DNA of 64,000 nt, taken from Eublepharis macularius. Lineage: Eukaryota > Chordata > Lepidosauria > Squamata > Eublepharidae. A program made the translations under genes and the position numbers. The stretch is from NCBI RefSeq assembly GCF_028583425.1, contig NC_072802.1:14269926-14333925 (forward strand), given 5' to 3'. Positions 61,275 through 64,000 of this stretch are shown here, piece after piece. Position 1 is the stretch's first letter. Each line of letters starts with the position of its first letter. The notes under the pieces are model-generated. The model was not told where the DNA came from, searched no databases, and saw only the letters and a program-made list of their open reading frames with translations.

Positions 61275-64000
61275 GCTCATGATAATTCTAGGCAGGATCC
61301 AAGCCATAATGCAGAAACGTGGTCTATTCTAACAATGTGAATCCAGGAGACAGTTTGCTAACAGTCTCTTGAACCCTGGCTTGCCTTGACAGATGCTGGT
61401 TTAATTTCTTTCTCTCTCTTGCCTGGGAGGGCTTTTCTTGAGCACAAACTAGATGTAAACCAGGATTCCTGCATTCAGAAGTCTTGTGAAACCATAGTAA
61501 AGATGAACTGTGGTGAGTAAACCAACTTCAGATCCTAGGTCTGACAGATCTAACTCAACGGTGTTAGCGGCAGGGCTTTTTTTCAGCTGGAACTCGGTGT
61601 AACGGAGTTCCGGCACCTCTTGAAAATGGTCACATGGTTGGTGGTCCCGCCCCCTGATCTCCCGACAGAGGGGAGTTTAGATTGCCCTCCTGTCGGGAGA
61701 TCAGGGGGTGGGGCCACCAGGCATGTGACCATTTTTGCCGAGGGCGATTTAAACTTTTAAAACTCCCCCTTGTTCCAGCTGACCCAAAGTGACGTCATTG
61801 TGAGGTCTTGAGTTCCACCACCTCTTTTCCCAGAAAAAAAGGCCTGGTTAGCAGGGTGTATTCAGATCATTCAGAGTTAGCTTAATTAAACCATGCTTTT
61901 GTGGGATGCCTGAACTGAGCCAATAGGTTGACGATTAATGGCTTGCTGGACCATTTCAAGGAACTCGTCTCCTCTTGATCTCAACAAATAGAGACTGCAA
62001 GACTGGAAACAATGGTCTCAGTCACAACTTCAGCTCGGGCAAGTTTTTTGTCTATTTGTTTGGGCATTTTGTTTAGTTAAAGTTCTCAAGCACGGTTGGG
62101 GCCAAGACAGTCAATGCTCAGTTTTGCACAGTGCCCAGGACTGCTGCTTTTAGGGCTTAACTCAATCTGGGATCATGCTCCTGACCATAATAACCAACAG
62201 ACACAAACCTGAGTTGCTCCCTGCCCCGACAATTTGTGGGCCAAGCTACAAGTGACGAATGGCACTTGAACGGCAAGTGAACAGACTCATGTGTATTCCT
62301 CCTTGTTCACTTGCTGTCCACTTGATCATGTGATCAAGTGGAGTGCAACTGGAGCGCAAGTGAACAGGGAGGAATACACGTGAGTCTGTTCACTTGCCGT
62401 TCAAGTGCCATTCGTCACTTGTAGCTTGGCCCTGTGTTTCCTCAGACTGGGTGTGGTTTCCACACTGGTTGTATTTTATCATCTGATTGGCAATCTTAAC
62501 AAAACTAGAGAGATTCCCACAAACATTCCAATGTTCAGCTAAGCTCCTCTTCTGAAGAGAAACCATTTAAACCTTTTTCTTTTGTTAAATGATTAATTCA
62601 TAGCTGGCATTTTGATGCCTGTTCTTTCTATTTATATTTTCCGGACAGTGGAATATGGTCCGCATATAAATTAAGATTAAGTTTAAGGCTGTGAGGACTC
62701 CGTTACCTGTTCCGAGACCCAGCCTGATTCCCCCGAGGAAATGATTGGTCAGTTTTTCATGATCCCAGACAGTCAGTTCGACACACGCATCTTTTAGGTC
62801 TTCCGTGTGAAATCCATCATATACAATTGTGTGGTTAAAGACGGGGTTTGAATCTCTCTTGATCACGCGGGTCTTTTGATAACTCTTCTTGCTGGTGTCC
62901 GGAAGGACGTAGCTTAAAACAGAGAGAAACACCATGTCCCGTATCTCAAAATTACAACAGATTTTTAAAAGTAGTATTTCCCCCAGCTCTTTCCCCATCA
63001 AGTATAATTCAAGGCGGACAGATTAGAATGTGTTGAACGGCTGGATCTGCGCCTTGCTTACTGATTAAAAATATTTACATCTTGGGGCTCAGAATGAGAA
63101 AAAAAACAGGCATTGATTTTTAGTAAGTAAAGTTAATAGAAATGTGAAAGTTTATGTATTTTCTGGATCTGGGTCTTCAGCAGACATTTCAAATACTATA
63201 CACACACAAAACACATACACACACACACACGTGCTTAGCTGAACTTTTTAAAAATGGTGATGATTTAAGTAATATCTGATCAGGAAAATTTTCCTTAAGG
63301 TTATGGATACGGCTGATTAGGAAAGGAATTCCCCACACGAGCTATAAAGAAATGTCTGTGTGTGTGTGTGGGGGGGGGGACACACGTACCATTTCACAAA
63401 GGAATCCACCCCAGATGGGCGCAACTGCGGGAGATCTTTGGTGTCCTTGACCCAGATATGGACCTCGCCAGATGTAGGGGACTTCCAGCCTTCCGTGAAT
63501 GATCATAAAATATAATTAATGGGTAAGAAGCATTTTTAATGTTTAAAATTAAAAGAAAGTTATTAAACAGTAAAATGGGGTGCAGTGGACAGTTTTGGAA
63601 TGACGCTGGAGAGGCCTGGGTTCCAATCCCTCCTTAATCGTGAAGCTCCGTGAGTGATCTTGAACCCATTACCATCCTTTGGCTTAATCTACCTTACAGG
63701 AATGACAAGGGTATAAACCGGAGGGAAGGGGGAGGAGGGAACCATGTGCCTTTAAGAGGATGGCCAGGATAAAAAAAAGTAATAATTATGTTTTTTTAAA
63801 AGTGAAGGGAAAGGGGACAGTGCAGGTAAGTGATTCAGAACAAATTTGCCAAGGGACGCCAGGATGCACATATTGTACCCCAAGCCGGGAGGGAAATAAA
63901 AATCAAACCAAATGCATCATGGGAAAAATTTCCATTCTGATTCCTGATAATATATATACATGAGACTGGAGTCTGCAAGGTGTCCATCTTCTAGCAACAT
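52952..64000 (-). CDS. Synaptotagmin-like protein (SYTL1/SYTL2 type), 3' part: three exons of the C2B domain
   Basis: SYTL (Slp) proteins bind Rab27 through an N-terminal helix domain and membranes through tandem C2 domains, tethering secretory vesicles. Only the C2B end lies here. Exons on the minus strand are 63390-63489 ([26 protein letters not shown]), 62707-62912 ([54 protein letters not shown]) and 52952-53097 ([27 protein letters not shown], stop TGA). All junctions are GT-AG and phases join exactly (TG|C, G|GC). From memory, the NPxFNHTxVYDGF and ELTVWDH phrases fit SYTL1 and SYTL2, whereas SYTL4/5 have HYNHTFVYNG-like sequence. The exact paralogue is uncertain. The gene continues past 64000. 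Confidence 0.88.
53542..53793. mobile_element. hAT-type MITE with CAGGGCTTTTTTTC ends, copy 1
   Basis: CAGGGCTTTTTTTC at the left and its exact complement at the right. The interior is a long palindrome (ccctgatctccagacagagg against its complement). The flanking 8-mers match at only five of eight positions. Within the last SYTL intron. Confidence 0.85.
54405..54770 (+). mobile_element. RTE/BovB LINE, 3' end
   Basis: Translates with interruptions to the BovB C-terminus ([27 protein letters not shown]-like) and ends 'atagggtcaccataggttgg', 'agatgacttgatggcaca', ACACAC. The AGGGTCxCCAT...GACTTGA(T/C)GGCA ending is the BovB signature and a strong hint of a squamate genome. Confidence 0.88.
54785..55030 (-). 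mobile_element. tRNA-derived SINE, family A (minus strand)
   Basis: 'caatttatataccactcttc', 'agtaggtagggctgagagag', 'gagccaaggtcacccaccta', 'aaatcaaacctggttctcca' (reverse B box), 'cttaaccatttcaccaaact' (reverse A box). Confidence 0.8.
55200..55437 (+). mobile_element. 5S-rRNA-derived SINE, diverged, with internal duplication
   Basis: GAAAGCTAAATCAGGGTTG appears twice (55223, 55273), followed by CATGGTCAGTACTTGAATG and GAGACACC (5S-like), then AAACCACTTCTGCTCTTCTC and the tail CATAAGGGGTCGCCATAAGT. Confidence 0.7.
55438..55662 (+). mobile_element. 5S-rRNA-derived SINE, diverged
   Basis: 'gcttatcaggacttgaatgc', 'ggaggggagaccagcaggga', 'ggcaacagcaaaccacctct', 'caggagtcagttgcgactta', 'atggcaca'. 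It follows the previous copy directly, in the same direction. Confidence 0.65.
56405..56580. repeat. Left sub-terminal GCCGAAA/TTTCGGC cluster
   Basis: At least ten copies of GCCGAAA or its complement, in both orientations, just inside the left end of the fold-back element. Mirrored by 59495-59640. Confidence 0.85.
57705..58390. repeat. 131-134-bp tandem repeat at the centre of the fold-back element
   Basis: Minus-direction units begin near 57705 and 57838. Plus-direction units begin near 57951, 58076 and 58210, with a partial one after 58343. Each contains AATAAAGTG and a TTTTTGACAG(C/G)AATTGTG word. The direction changes near 57948. Confidence 0.8.
59660..60640. other. SYTL last intron, nothing recognised
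   Basis: Unique-looking sequence. No exon with SYTL similarity or known repeat was seen. Confidence 0.4.
60648..60850 (+). mobile_element. tRNA-derived SINE, family B (plus strand)
   Basis: Head GGGGCTGTGGCTTAGCAAGA, GCTTGGCATGCAGGAAGTCC, B box GAGTTCGATTCCT, then body 'gaccat'-poor but with 'gactagacagtactggggaa'. The head is the best preserved of this family here. Confidence 0.8.
60848..60895 (-). mobile_element. PLE-derived 3' scrap (minus strand)
   Basis: 'accagaagtccaatggcacc', 'ttacaggctggacttctg' matches the GTGCxACTGGACT end of the second PLE family. Very short. Confidence 0.4.
60953..61043. mobile_element. GTGCAATCCTAAGCAG-end palindromic MITE
   Basis: Left 'cagtcctaaacagaatcaca', right 'gggtgtaacgttgcttaact', 'ttgcactgcc', inverse complements around 61000. 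Same family as 34195-34287. Confidence 0.6.
61241..61272. repeat. (AC)16 microsatellite
   Basis: Uninterrupted AC dinucleotides in the last SYTL intron. Confidence 0.95.
61571..61846. mobile_element. hAT-type MITE with CAGGGCTTTTTTTC ends, copy 2
   Basis: GTTAGCGG (61563-61570) and GTTAGCAG (61847-61854) are an 8-bp target duplication with one difference. The ends and the palindromic interior match the copy at 53542-53793, which lies in the same intron. Confidence 0.92.
62237..62433. mobile_element. Palindromic MITE with AGGGCCAAGCTACAAGTGA ends, copy 3
   Basis: Same ends as the copies at 39362 and 48928. The internal arm GAACAGGGAGGAATACACGT and its complement are both present, so this is the fullest of the three. 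Confidence 0.87.
62707..62912 (-). CDS. SYTL internal exon (C2B core)
   Basis: 206 bp between the acceptor TGTTTTAAG and the donor GTAACG. Encodes the calcium-site-bearing beta strands of C2B through RLGLGT. Phase 2 start, phase 1 end. Confidence 0.93.
63390..63489 (-). CDS. SYTL internal exon (start of C2B)
   Basis: Ends TTTGTGAAATG before the donor GTACGT. The 5' boundary is most likely after TTCACGGAAG at 63490, but an alternative AG eight bases further in is possible. Encodes [20 protein letters not shown] to SFVK. Confidence 0.85.
63588..63770 (+). mobile_element. tRNA-derived SINE, family A (plus strand)
   Basis: GTGCAGTGGACAGTTTTGGA (A-box region), GGTTCCAATCCC (B box), 'cgtgaagctccgtgagtgat', 'cttgaacccattaccatcc', then 'accttacaggaatgacaagg'. 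In an intron of SYTL. Confidence 0.75.

Overview
The window is vertebrate nuclear DNA, almost certainly from a squamate reptile (lizard or snake). Three host genes have clean vertebrate exon-intron structure. They sit in a dense mix of squamate-type repeats: an RTE/BovB LINE 3' end, CR1 and L2-like LINEs, 5S-rRNA-derived and tRNA-derived SINEs, Penelope-like elements (PLEs), a Helitron and many hAT-type miniature transposons. There is no sign of bacterial or organellar DNA.

Host genes. (1) VBP1 (prefoldin subunit 3), plus strand, complete: six coding exons between 6685 and 22173, 197 codons, with a CpG-rich promoter and a 3' UTR ending near 23.2 kb. (2) RAB39B, minus strand, complete: exon 1 at 35594-35808 and exon 2 at 31794-32220, 213 codons, starting in a strong CpG island that carries a ten-unit AGC/GCT run. 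VBP1 beside RAB39B matches the human Xq28 order. (3) The 3' end of a synaptotagmin-like (SYTL) gene, minus strand. Three exons of its C2B domain lie at 63390-63489, 62707-62912 and 52952-53097, and the gene continues past the right edge. Its sequence looks like the SYTL1/SYTL2 type rather than granuphilin.

Layout. 1-6.4 kb: intergenic, with a hAT-like element split by a CR1, a MITE and a GC-rich tandem repeat. 6.5-23.2 kb: VBP1, whose introns hold an L2-like LINE (7.7-10 kb), a second L2-like LINE (12.2-13.3 kb) and a Helitron filled with a 52-bp minisatellite (19.3-21.1 kb). 23.2-31.8 kb: intergenic repeats. 31.8-36.8 kb: RAB39B and its CpG island. 37-52.9 kb: repeat-rich intergenic DNA with a broken CR1 and a nested set in which a SINE contains a short PLE, which contains a 4.5-kb PLE with reverse transcriptase and GIY-YIG endonuclease. 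52.9-64 kb: SYTL, whose last intron contains a 3.25-kb fold-back element with about 1.6-kb inverted arms and a perfect 8-bp target duplication.

The most interesting structures are the hammerhead-ribozyme-like cores in the PLE ends, each with the same palindromic mini-stem, the fold-back element, the Helitron minisatellite, and the SYTL1/2-type gene next to RAB39B. Family-level statements come from recall, since no database search was possible.
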